Source: Gymnopus androsaceus JB14
Lineage: Eukaryota > Basidiomycota > Agaricomycetes > Agaricales > Omphalotaceae
NCBI GenBank assembly: GCA_009733575.1
Contig: ML769550.1
Span: 88,328 to 152,327 of the forward strand
DNA length: 64,000 bases
Reading direction: 5' to 3'
Part shown: positions 11,724-21,437 of the stretch, piece after piece
Position numbering within the stretch: position 1 is the first letter of the stretch
Layout of the letters: every line of letters begins with the position of its first letter
The notes under the pieces: generated by a model
What the model saw: the letters and a program-made list of their open reading frames with translations, nothing else
Told to the model about the DNA's origin: nothing
Databases searched by the model: none
Made by a program: the position numbers and the translations under genes

Positions 11724-14700
11724 TTACCCCCTCTTTAAGACACGATTTCCACATCGTGCAAGCTTTGTAGTCATGGATTCAGTCGGTATGGAAGTTGGGA
11801 CGGGTGTCATTAATGATTCAGGAATGGGGCGGAAGAGGTGTTTGGGAAATAATGACATGGGTATTTCGAGTTTTCGGATGTCTTTTGGGCATGGTTTCAA
11901 AGGGTTTTTATTATGGAAATCCTTAATAGCATCCTTTGCTTTGTCGAGATTTGATACTGGTTCCCATGTCATTTCATGTGGTCCATATCCTTTCCATTTG
12001 ACCTTATACGACACCTTCTTGCTTCTTTTATTTTCCTTCGAATCAACTATTTCTTTGACTTCGTATTCTGGTTCTTCTCCTTCGATCTCTACGGGAGGTG
12101 GATTGGTATTTCGGGGTTGGTTTGGAAATTGTGGAGGATGGTATGGTGTGAGGAGGACTTCGTTGAAAATGTTATGAATGTTTCTCCATGTTTTTGGGAT
12201 TTTGAGTTTGTATGAACTACAGCCAACTTTCTCTAGTACTTCGAAAGGTCCAAAACATTTGTCATCCAACTTCTTCATTGGACGACTTGTTGTAATGTTT
12301 ATTCCTTCAAGCCACACCTTGTCTCCAACTTTGTATTCTCTTGACTCGCTATGTTTTTTGTCATAGTAGCGAGTCATGTCTTCAGCCGCTTTCTTTAGCG
12401 CTGATCCTACTTCGTCTTGTACTTTCTTCATACTATCGGCAAACTCTTGGGCTGAGGGGTTAGAGGACTTTTCTTTTGGTGCAGTGCCTTTATAGGGATG
12501 ACGGCCCATGTCGGCGAAGAAGGGAGTAACTTTCGTAGTGGAGTGTACTCGATCGTTGCATGCAAATTCGGCTGTGGGTAACCATTCATGCCAATCTGAC
12601 TGGTGGTAATTGATGAACAAACGAAGATAGTGTTCAGTTTCTTGGTTTGTTCTTTTGGTTTGTCCATTAGTCTGAGGATGATATGCCGTTGTAAAGTTTG
12701 CTTCGATTCCGAGTTGTTTGTAGAGTTCTTTCATAAAACCTGAATGGAATTGTGGACCTCGATCATGTACAATCTTTCGGAAAAGGCCATGAATAGGAAA
12801 GATTTTTTCTCTATACATTTGTGCCATGCCTTCTGACGTTAACGACATATGAGTGGGAAGAAGTCTAATTCGTTTTGTATAGTGATCAGCGAATACAGCA
12901 ATGGCATTGAATCCTCCTGCTTCCGGTAGTTTTCCAATCAGATCTACTCCTACGAATTCCCAAGGTCCAGATGGTATATTATGGGGATTAAGATGTCCGA
13001 CAGGTTTGTTTCGATGAATTTTCGTGGCTTGGCATTTTTCACATCCTTTTATGTACATTCGGATGTTGTTTCCCATTCCCGGCCACCAGTAATTACAAGT
13101 GACTAACTCCCACATTTTATATTGACCTGGATGTCCTCCGAGGATTGAGTCGTGGTGTTTTTGTATGATTTCTCCTTGTAATTCTCAGTTCTTTGGGACG
13201 TAGATGTGATTCTTCCACATAACAATTCCACCGTGTTCATTAGCCCAGTACTTGTCTTTTCCGTTTAGAGCTTCGACTACTGCTTTGTCCATGTTATTGA
13301 CATACTTTTTGATTTTGTCAATTATGGCATCTTCTGGACTCTCAGTTTCACAGATTATATTGATGAAAAACTCGGGTTTTAGAACAGTGATGTCTTTGTT
13401 GTCATTCACCCCCATCTCAAGGTTTGTCATCCTTGACAAGGCATCTGCCTTTCCCATCAAAGTTCCTGGTTTGTGATGAAGAATGAATTCATACTTGGAT
13501 AGTTCCGTAACCCAGCGTGCTTGTCGTCGATTTAGCTTCTGGGGTTTACGGAAGTATTGGAGATTCTGGTGATCGGTCCATATTTCAAATGGTTCTCAAG
13601 TGCCCATGAGATACTGGCGCCATTCCGATAATGAATCCATAATAGCCATCATTTCTTTATCATAGATTTCGTAATTTCGTTCAACATCATTGAGAGAGCA
13701 AGATCTAAAGGCTACCGGTCTCCATTTTTTATCTACCTGTTGGGATAATACAGCACCATTGGCAAAGTCGGATGAATCGGCTTCTACTCGGAATTTCCCA
13801 TTGTCTAAGGGAATTACTAGTGTAACATCTTCAGCAATTCTCGTCTTTAGAGTTTCGAAGGCTTGAAATTCTTCAGGACCCCATGACCATTCTGCATTTC
13901 AGTGAGCTTGCTAAGTGGTCTGGCAACGTGACTAAATCCTCGGATGAAGCGTCTAAAGAAGTTACAGAATCCTAAAAAGGATTGTATGTCGCGTTTCTTC
14001 TTTGGGATTGGCCAGTCTTTGACTGCTTTGACTTTCTTTGGGTCCATTTTCACTTGTCCATTTCCGACGATAATTCCAAGATAGTCAACATGAGGTGATT
14101 CGAATGTACACTTTTCCGGTTTCAAGTAAAGACCGTTTTCTTCAAGGATTTTAAGGACTTCATGTACAATGCGACAATGTTCTTCAATAGTATTTGTGAA
14201 TATGAGAATATTGTCCATATAAACGATTACGTGTCCTTCATCAATGAGACGTTTCAGGATGTGATTCATGAATGCTTGAAATGTTGCGGGAGAGTTTGTG
14301 AGACCAAAGAACATAACCGTTGGTTCGAACAACCCTCGATTAGTCCTAAATGCGGCTTTCCATTCATCACCATCCTTGATCCGAATATTGTTGTATCCCC
14401 ATTGAATGTCCATTTTTGTAAAAACCTTGGTGTCTTTGAGCTTATCGATTAGTTCTTGGATTAGAGGAAGTGGATAATGGTTTTTAATCGTCATGTCGTT
14501 GAGTTTCTGATAATCCTGAACTGGTCGTAAAGCACCATCTTTTTTTTTGACAAAGAAGAACGGTGAAGCCATTGGTGAATTTGATGGACGAATGCGTCCT
14601 GATCGTAAGTTTTCTTCTAGGAATTCATCCAATGCCTTTTGTTCATCAAGATTCAGAGGGTAGACTTTGCAGTCAACAGGGTTAGAACCAGGTGTGAGTT

Positions 14701-15667
14701 CAATGGCATGATCCCATGGTTGTCGCTTAGGAAGTTCATCAAATCCTTGTTTATTGAATACAGCAGGGTGTTCTTTAACGTATTGATCTGCTGTAGAGGG
14801 TTCTGACATGGTGCGTATATGTCCGTGATCTTTGACATAACCTTCCCAATCGAATATAAAAAGTCTTTCCCCTTCTTCTAGACGATTGAGGGAGGTTCCT
14901 TCTTCCGGATTTAGCCACCAAGGGATGTAACCACAGCGAGTGGGACAGCGATCAAATGTAATGGTAGAGTTTGTCCAATCTATGCTAGGATTATGTTCTC
15001 TAAGCCAGTCGAGACCAATGAATATATCGGTGTTTCCAAGGTTGATAACTCCGAATTCTATTCTTTCCACATGGTCTCCGATGACTAGATGAACTTCTGC
15101 CATTGCTTTGATTGATCCGCCGGCGTTTAAAGTACCATCAGCATTGTATACGGTAATTTTGATTGGGAGTTTTCGAATCGGGATGTTATGCTTTTCAACA
15201 AATTCTTTATTGATGCATGATCCGGTTGCTCCACAATCTAGAAGTGCGTCTGCTTCTATTTGATTGCCCTTCGTGATGTCTTCAATGATGACTGATAGTT
15301 TAAGATCCTTGCCTTTTGTACCTCTTACGAAATGTTTTCATTTGAAGTTGTTGACCGCTTCAATTGCATCAGGTACCGACAGTTTTCTTATTTCCATTAC
15401 CATTTGATCCGTTATTTCTCGTCGTCGGTTATTAGGGACCCAGGTCCGTAGTTCTCCGATTGCTCGAGAATTGTTTGATGTCCGTATACAATTGACCAGC
15501 CATTCTGAGGAATTCAGGGCAAACCTTACAGGGTTTTCAGTCTTTTTTGGAGATGGCAAAATGGGAGTAGATTCAGGTGTATTTATTGTGTATGAAATAC
15601 CACTATCTACATATATAGAGCTGTCTATGTCCGAAACTGACTGATACTCAACATGACCTGTGTTCAC
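11724..15667 (-). pseudogene. Chromovirus pol: protease, RT, RNase H, integrase, chromodomain
   Basis: The order is: protease motif ALLDCGATGS (about 15245); RT with PMASPFFFVKKKDG, FGLTNSPATFQ and catalytic box YMDN (14210-14221) where YMDD is standard; RNase H with ADSSDFANGA and EIWTDHQNLQYF; integrase zinc finger HH...CEKCQ (13160-13030) and core with GVDLIG, HDRGPQFHS and NGQTKRTNQ, where the usual catalytic Glu is Lys (12654-12656); and a chromodomain YEVKEIVDSK...YKVKWKGY (about 12070-11990). Stops at 15338, 13596 and 13185 are TGA in arginine positions, and a frameshift lies near 13885. The chromodomain normally guides insertion to heterochromatin. The final stop lies in the polypurine tract. 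Confidence 0.93.
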
Positions 15668-16798
15668 TGTTGAGATTTCACAAAACCCCAGAGCTTCCCA
15701 AGCTCTGCCTGATCTTCCTCATTCAATGCCGTAAACACCTGGCGTATCGTTTCTCTTTTATTCGGGCAGTCCCTCTTCATATGTCTGGGTTGTCCACACC
15801 CGAAGCACTTGAATGGGCCTCGTGCTCTGCCTCGATCCAACTCCATTGGTTGGCCGCTTCCTCCATAGGTGACACCAGTGCCATCCTGTCAATGAGGTTG
15901 TGGTGTTTGTGGAGCTGCTTTAGGTGCCTGCACTTGAGTCTGAGGAGTGGTTTTTGGGGTGGTGCCATGAGTTTGTATTTCCGAAGCCCCAATTTCTGGT
16001 TGCTTTGTTTCTTTGATGCCAAAGGTTGTTGAGTTTGACAGTTCTTTTCTTCCAGCCTTGGAAGGTAGTTGGGAGATTACCAACGCTATAGATGCTGTCG
16101 ATAATGGGTTTGTTTACCACACGTTCTATTTTCTGTAGGACGTGTGGTGCATCTTTGTTGTACTGCGCCATATTGACCAGTACTTCAAAACGTTCAAAGA
16201 ACGTTGAAACCGTCTCGTCTTTACCTTGACGAGCTCTTTCAAATTTCTCTCTGGCATCGGCATGTCTTGCTGTGTCCAGATATCTTTCGTCGAGTATAGT
16301 AATAAACTTGGCCCACATCGAGTTCCAGCGTAGTCTGACGTAATTATACTCTCATTGGTAGTAATTCTCTACCCAGTCCCGTACTTTCTCTCCTTCCATA
16401 TAGGAGAGAGCAATGTTGATCCATTCTGTGTCAGTTCGGACTTTGTTCTTTTTGTCACTCAGCCACATGCTGAGTTTTCTCTTCCATTCTTGGTAACTTT
16501 CTTTTTTGCCTTTAAACATTGGCGGTTCCTTCAAGAGAGATTTTCCAGTAACGGAAACTGAAGAGGTGGGTGGTTCGGTTTGGAGTTCACCGGGTTCTTC
16601 TCCTGGTGCAATGATCTCAAATCCTCTATTATGGAGGAAGCTTATCATCTCATCAAATTGAGATGGTGGAGCATGTTGTGATACATTAGGATTGAGTTGT
16701 GGGACGGATGGTATATATGAGTCCCGGAGTTCGGGATGTTCATAGGGATCATTTTGGAGGGGGGATGAAGAACGAGATCTTTGTCCTTGTTGAGACAT
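15664..16798 (-). pseudogene. Chromovirus gag with CCHC zinc knuckle
   Basis: It starts at ATG 16798 (MSQQGQRSRSSS). A capsid-like region (PPMFKGKKESYQEWKRKL, and ERFEVLVNMAQYNKD) is followed by a Gln/Pro-rich linker and a zinc knuckle CFGCGQPRHMKRDC near 15810-15765, ending LWGFVKSQQ at TGA 15664. Gag would form the particle and bind element RNA. The frame is broken by TGA at 16352-16354 and 15889-15891, each one transition from CGA, and by a frameshift near 16000. A G GGT TTT heptamer at 15688-15682 near the gag end fits -1 frameshifting into pol. Confidence 0.88.
15682..15688 (-). promoter_or_regulatory. Putative -1 ribosomal frameshift site between gag and pol
   Basis: On the coding strand the heptamer is G GGT TTT in the gag frame (codons Trp-Gly-Phe), matching the X XXY YYZ rule, 15 nt before the gag TGA. 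After a -1 slip the frame reads straight into the pol polypeptide with no stop until the first decayed CGA. No downstream structure was assessed. Confidence 0.6.
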
Positions 16799-17427
16799 AG
16801 TGGCTATGGTTGGTGGTGTAAGGGTAGTAGGCGTAGTGGTTTGATTGGATGGAGTAATAGGTCTGGAATTACGAGCTCGATAGGTCGTGCGATCCAGAAT
16901 GGTGAGAGGTGAATGTGATCAACAACTCTCGGAATATAGAATGATGAAAAGGAAGATAAAAGAAAATAGAAAGGTGAAGGAATAGGAATGTGATAAAGTG
17001 GATATAACGCAAATGCGTAAAGGTCGCGTGAAGAGTGTTCACAAACAGTCTTTGCACTTGTCTTGCTGACTTAGCACGGCTCTCCGACTAGGAATGGAGC
17101 AACGTTCCGTGCGCTATGACCCCTCTCCAAAGATTGGTTATCAGTCAAAAGCTTTCGACTACCAGTACTACGAGTCGGGCTCAACGTTACTCGTGTTGTA
17201 CTATAGGTGTCTATAAGTCTAATTGGGTGCAAAGATCTGTAAGGCAAAAGGTTGGTAGAACGGTGAGTGTAGTGTGCGGGATGAAAGAACTATGATTGCG
17301 TAGCGTGGAATACAAAACGTGAAATCTTGAGTAGCAAGAAATCACAACAATATCGAAGAGTACTGTTGACCAGTATTAACGATGAGCAACGATCCGTGAT
17401 GAGTGGAAGAGAGTAGCTTCAATCTTC

Positions 17428-17883
17428 TGTCAGCGACTAGTTCCCCACAACACGAGGTACCAGGCATCACGACTTCCGACTTAGGCAAAGACAAGAACGA
17501 TGAGGAAAAGAGAAGAAGATGATATTGAGAACTAGGAGATATTGACGAGATTGAAGCTAAGGACTATGCTACAGCTACAACTACTTATATACTAAAGTAT
17601 GAACCCTAAGCCCTATACCCTATACCCTGACCTTGTGGTAACAATGCATGAAACAATAAAAGACAACAAGTAAATGACAATAAGTAATGATAGGTCGATT
17701 GTACAAGTATGGACATGCTAGCATGTGTTATGATCGGAAATAATCATACTCTGATCGACAGAACTTAATTAGTACAGCCGCACGTCTAAACAAGCGCGCA
17801 CTTATGTAAATATACAAGAGTAAATAAAGGAAAATGATAAGAAATAATACCATGTGTCTGATAAGATAAGAATGTTTGTAACA
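17428..17883 (-). repeat. 5' LTR of the chromovirus (456 bp)
   Basis: Partner of 11268-11723, with the same ends. Being next to gag, this is the promoter-bearing LTR. The leader between it and the gag start (16799-17427) contains no recognisable tRNA-type primer site beginning TGG, so the priming mode is unclear. Confidence 0.92.
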
Positions 17884-17888
17884 CTGAC

Positions 17889-18480
17889 AGGATACCACAA
17901 ATGGTATCAATCAGAACAAGGATGGGAATGCTGGAGTGACACAAATAAGCAAATATGCTAGAGACCGCCACCAGTAATGGTAGAAGAAATATTGAGAATG
18001 CCGAAATGAAGAACAAATAGGGCGACCGAGAAATTGAATGCTTAGTGGTAGGCTGTAGAACACCACGCGTTTCACGGCCATTGCGATCTGTAAAAGTATG
18101 CAATTTTTAGCTGAATGTTGAGCAAAGTAAGTAAGAGAGATGAAGACATACTTTCAGTAATATGTTCTCAGGCAAAAGGTGTCATCACGACACAACACAA
18201 TTTTTTTGTTCAGACTGAGCTTTCTTTATAGGTATTGGGCTCGGTGTACCAGGGAACAGATCTATGTTTCGATTCGCCACTAGGCGGTACATGCAGGGTC
18301 AGGCTTCATTAATTTTCGATACACCAATGTAGGTTGGTCAACCTTGGGCATTTCCCTCAAATAGTGGTTGTAAACCTTTGCGGAATGATACAAGATAGAA
18401 AGTTTTCGCATTACAATATAAAGGGCAATGTGGTATCAAAGAACTTATAAAAGCCATTGGAAAAATCATTGAGCAATGGG
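17889..18480 (-). pseudogene. 5' part of the second hAT gene, separated by the gypsy insertion
   Basis: Reading on the minus strand, a frame containing KTFYLVSFRKGLQPLF, MYRLVANRNIDLFPG and IPIKKAQSEQ runs from about 18450 to 18150. It is broken by TGA codons, some of which would be CGA before CpG decay. After a GTATGTCT...TTTACAG intron the frame continues with DRNGRETRGVLQPTTK (about 18090-18045) toward the gypsy target site at 17884-17888. Joining this to 11262 makes the segment continuous. No known domain was identified. The exon boundaries here are less certain than in the 3' part. Confidence 0.35.
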
Positions 18481-18773
18481 CAGTTCAACTCCTGTGTCAA
18501 CGCCGCCTGTGTCAACGCACCCTGCACCATTTGTGCGCCACGCCCTTACTACATACAGAAAACCGCAAAAAAGTGGTCTGATTTTGGGTTTTTACGGGCC
18601 ATACATGACCCGTATACGGCCGTATTTGTATGGTAAGTGTACAGTATACTGCAGTGCCACACCTGTAACTGTAAATTATCTTTGAGATCCCTATACAGGA
18701 TGGGTACGGCTACCCGTATACCGTACCTGTAAAGCCGTACTATACGGTTACGGTGGGGATCCCTAATCTCAAC

Positions 18774-18884
18774 AGACATGAGCCATGAGCCAAAGAACAA
18801 GCAAGCTGGGTAAACACCTCAACTCTCAGTGCCATTGTCATGCCACACTATTAAGACAGAAACAATGGGTTCATTGAGGGATCA
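18774..18884. other. Short spacer between hAT and solo LTR
   Basis: No gene is seen. The last five bases GATCA (18880-18884) are the left copy of the solo LTR target duplication. Confidence 0.5.
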
Positions 18885-19922
18885 TGTCAGGCCTTGGCTC
18901 ATTTCCAGACACTCCCTGCATCTGCTATCCACCCACTGATGTTTCCCACGCTTCCTGACCGTCCACAGATACTTCCCATACTCATTACCTAGTGTGCAGG
19001 CACTTTCCATGCTTATTTACCATTTATCCTGCCTGCTGGGCACTTTCTACATGTGATTACCAGTTATCCTGCCTCCCGGGTGCCTCCCGCACTTGATAAC
19101 CATCCATCAGGCCCTCCCAATGACTTACACAGCCACCCTACAGTATATAAGTAGACACCTCGAGTCCATGTACCCTAGTCTGTTATTACCATTGTTACCA
19201 AACCAATCCCATTTTGCTTCTGTCTCTGTCTCTGTCTCTCTATTTTCTATCTGTTCTAATCAGTTGTGCCTTCCGAGCTCCATTCAAAGGCCCACTGTCA
19301 TCTGCATTAACTGCAAGACTCTGTCCATAGATACCAAATCTACATCCAGAGCTCACTGTCTTCTATCCCTGTTTACGACTTTACAACCAAGCTTCCCAGG
19401 AGCTTCCTATTTGGGTTTTGCTACCTCTAGAAACTCTGGGACCATCCGCTTTCACTCAATTCCGTCCACTCCCACGCTATTTCCACCCACTCTCACCCTA
19501 TTCCGTCCGCTCCCACGCTATTCCCATCCGCTTTCACCCTATTCCATCCGCTCTTGTGCTATTCTGTCCGCTCCCACGCTATTTCCGTCCGCTTTTGCTG
19601 TATTCCACCCGCATTATCCATATTTGGACTTATTACACCTTTTTGGACCACCCCTTCATCCATTTTCCATCCGCTTCCACTCATTCCTGGTTGTCGGACC
19701 ACAATACCACCCGCTTCCTCATGATTACGTCATCAGGTGGCTCGTACACTGTTCCTTGCACCTCTGAGGCTTGTACTGTTCCATACAACACTCATACTAC
19801 TGTCCAGACCCACCTTATGGCACGGTTACCCCGGGTGGTCGCATTTGGTCTCCACCTACATCTAGGTGCGAGACATTCAGGATACCTTGGTTTGAGATCC
19901 GTTTTGTGCACCGGGTCTCACA
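18885..19922 (+). mobile_element. Solo LTR (1038 bp) with GATCA duplication
   Basis: It starts TGTCAGGCCTTGGCTC and ends GTCTCACA. GATCA occurs at 18880-18884 and 19923-19927. A related copy lies at 61243-62152. A TATA-like CAGTATATAAG lies near 19140. No coding sequence is believed real here; the long open frames across 19093-19942 arise from C-rich tandem repeats. A lone LTR of this kind is usually left after recombination between the two LTRs of a full element. Confidence 0.9.
19440..19640. repeat. C-rich minisatellite inside the solo LTR
   Basis: Degenerate units of about 18-20 bp of the form CTATTCCGTCCGCTCCCACG recur roughly nine times. The copy at 61760-61860 has fewer units, which explains much of the length difference between the two LTRs. 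Confidence 0.85.
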
Positions 19923-19927
19923 GATCA

Positions 19928-20147
19928 GATTGGAAGATGTAAACCTACAATGAGTGAAGCAGTAATTGCAAATGGGACCAACCTGAAATTTGCATTCTGA
20001 ATCAAAAGAATAAGCAAATGACTTACCATAGAGGCCTAGCTCTGTGGAAAGGCTTTCTTGTGGGGCTGGTCCATGCATTTGTGTCACCCAATAACAGTTC
20101 CCATTCTCCAGCTGCAATTGCAGTACTCGCCATTTGAGGAGATAAGC
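19928..20147 (-). other. Possible exon fragment of an unidentified repeat gene
   Basis: On the minus strand a frame containing LENGNCYWVTQMHGPAPQ ends at a good donor (GTAAGTCA near 20020). An acceptor TGCAAATTTCAG follows near 19980. No product is recognised, and it is probably debris of another element. Confidence 0.25.
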
Positions 20148-20339
20148 ACATGGGATTTAGAAAATAATTTGCTGAGCAAGTTTCCACACTGAAATATCTT
20201 GATAAGCCAAAGATGGCATATTGCTCATCACGTGATAATTCTCATGCCCAATTGTGGCTTATCAGGAGTCACATGCAAATTTCAGTGTGGAAATTTGCTG
20301 GGTTTCCAGTCCACACAAAGTATGGCGCCATTTCATGTA

Positions 20340-20366
20340 CATCAGCAAAAACTGTTTTTTCTGATG
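20340..20366. mobile_element. 27-bp mini foldback with TA duplication
   Basis: CATCAGCAAAAACTG...CTGATG is flanked by TA on both sides (20338-20339 and 20367-20368). The complementary arm of the surrounding foldback has the uninterrupted CATGTAAGCAG, giving a direct empty-site comparison. Its ends match the 309-bp element at 21129 and the 856-bp element at 62401. Confidence 0.7.
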
Positions 20367-20401
20367 TAAGCAGATTTTCTCATGTGACTTTAAGATAACA
20401 T

Positions 20402-20705
20402 GGGCGTTTATTACTCTAGCTCAATGCATGCAAACTTTGGGCCTGCACTCCACTTCCCTCCCCTCCCTCACTACGCTTGGGGGTCCCTCAGACCGGGAAG
20501 CCTTGGCAGGCACTCTAAAGCCTTATTTGCACTTTCAAACACACCAAACCCCTAACCTCTAACCCAACCCCAAACCCTAACCACAGGATAAATATTAAAT
20601 GAAAAATATACAAGGCACTGGATTCAAACCCGTGGCTCTAGCAGTAATAGCACCAAGCTACCACCACTGATACCGTTACACCATTGTCCCATGTGTAGTT
20701 AGAAT
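20402..20705 (-). mobile_element. tRNA-like SINE
   Basis: On the minus strand a head resembling a tRNA carries an A-box-like TGGTGTAACGG (20675-20685). About 45 nt further is a B-box-like GGGTTTGAATC (20621-20631, one base from the tRNA consensus GGTTCGAATC core). An A/T-rich stretch and a TTAGGGTTTGGGG-type tail (about 20580-20530) follow. It has no open frame. The exact ends are uncertain, because it lies within a foldback element. Confidence 0.5.
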
Positions 20706-20848
20706 CATTAATAGAATATGTCAGTAAGCAAGCACCGTTTTGGGAAATAGGCATTATCTATAAATCACATGGGCCGATCTGCTTACATGAAATTGCGCCA
20801 TACTTTGGGCAGACTTGAAAATCACAAATTTTTTTCTAAATCCTGTGT

Positions 20849-21128
20849 GAAGTAGAGGAACCCTCGTTAGATTAAGTACGAGGAGAAAAAGGTACTAGAT
20901 ATGGATGCCTGGCCTCAGCTCATTCTGGCTTTCCTATGCATTGTGTAAACCTGCAAGAGATGTCGTTGAACTGCTTCAACTGCCTTCAGGCTTTGGGACT
21001 TTAAATTTGCTTCAGGCAAGCCTCAACCTCAACGAAAATGCGTGCCTTTCTCATTTGAAAGCTTCACTTGAGTGGCAGTGACCAGCCACACACTGCAGGA
21101 TGCCATGTTTGAACACATATGGTGATAA
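20849..21128. other. Spacer without recognised feature
   Basis: No reliable coding frame or repeat was seen. The sequence is repetitive in style (TTCAGGC/TTCAACT) but has no partner in the window. Confidence 0.4.
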
Positions 21129-21437
21129 CATCAGAAAAAACTGTTTTGGGCCCAGGAGGATCTAAGGTCACCTAGTCCTCTTAGGCAACCTGAGGCATCC
21201 TAGTTGGCCCAGGAAAAAGGGTAAAACTTTGGACACCTCAGGTATCCTAGTCATCCTAGGTGTCCTAGGAGACTCTGGGATGTCCTGAGGCATCCTGGAG
21301 CATCCTGAGGCATCCTGAGGCATCCTGAGGTGTCCAAAGTTTTACCCTTTTTCCTGGGCCAACTAGGATGCCTCAGGTTGCCTAAGAGGCCTATGTGACC
21401 TTAGATCCTCCTGGGCCCAAAACAGTTTTTGCTGATG
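21129..21437. mobile_element. 309-bp palindromic foldback element (CATCAG family)
   Basis: Both ends read inward CATCAGAAAAAACTGTTTTG / CATCAGCAAAAACTGTTTTG, and the two halves are complementary for roughly 130 bp each. The middle contains GAGGCATCCT repeats. The flanking dinucleotide is AA on both sides. It is non-coding and would fold into a long hairpin as RNA or single-stranded DNA. Confidence 0.85.

Larger units (their letters stand above)
11268..17883 (-). mobile_element. Chromodomain Ty3/gypsy element (chromovirus), young but inactivated
   Basis: Two 456-bp LTRs (11268-11723 and 17428-17883) flank gag and pol on the minus strand. The 5-bp CTGAC duplication (11263-11267 and 17884-17888) is perfect. 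LTR ends are TGTCAG...GTAACA on the plus strand. On the coding strand the polypurine tract AAAGAGGGGGTAA abuts the 3' LTR. The domain order gag, protease, RT, RNase H, integrase, chromodomain defines a chromovirus. Despite near-identical LTRs, gag and pol contain five CGA-to-TGA stops, two frameshifts and lost catalytic residues. It is inserted inside the hAT element, so it is younger than that insertion. Confidence 0.95.
7000..18765 (-). mobile_element. hAT DNA transposon with 8-bp target duplication, interrupted by a gypsy element
   Basis: The left end reads TAGGGATCTCCACTGTAC and the right end, reverse-complemented, TAGGGATCCCCACCGTAA. Both are followed inward by subterminal repeats rich in TACGG/CCGTA motifs. 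ATCTCAAC flanks both ends (6992-6999 and 18766-18773), the 8-bp duplication typical of hAT. Inside are a transposase gene (7169-10572, minus) and a second spliced gene further upstream on the same strand. Without the nested gypsy element and its duplicated 5 bp, the transposon is about 5.1 kb. The ends and duplication are well preserved, so insertion is not ancient, but the transposase has an in-frame TGA. Confidence 0.92.
20148..20848. mobile_element. Composite foldback element with nested insertions
   Basis: The outer ends CACATGGGATTTAGAAAA (20148) and, on the other strand, CACACAGGATTTAGAAAA (about 20848) form terminal inverted repeats. Inner arms match again: AAAGTATGGCGCCATTTCATG (20317-20337) pairs with its complement at about 20782-20802. 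A smaller inverted pair (about 20173-20215 and 20260-20302, TTTCCACACTGAAAT) sits in the left arm, the 27-bp mini foldback in the same arm, and a SINE-like sequence in the loop. No protein is encoded, so it is a non-autonomous element needing a transposase from elsewhere. Confidence 0.65.

Noticed and set aside
19093..19942. Long overlapping open frames (up to 224 codons) on the plus strand
   Set aside because: They lie within a solo LTR with perfect target duplication and derive from C-rich tandem units; the same happens in the copy at 61552-62219.
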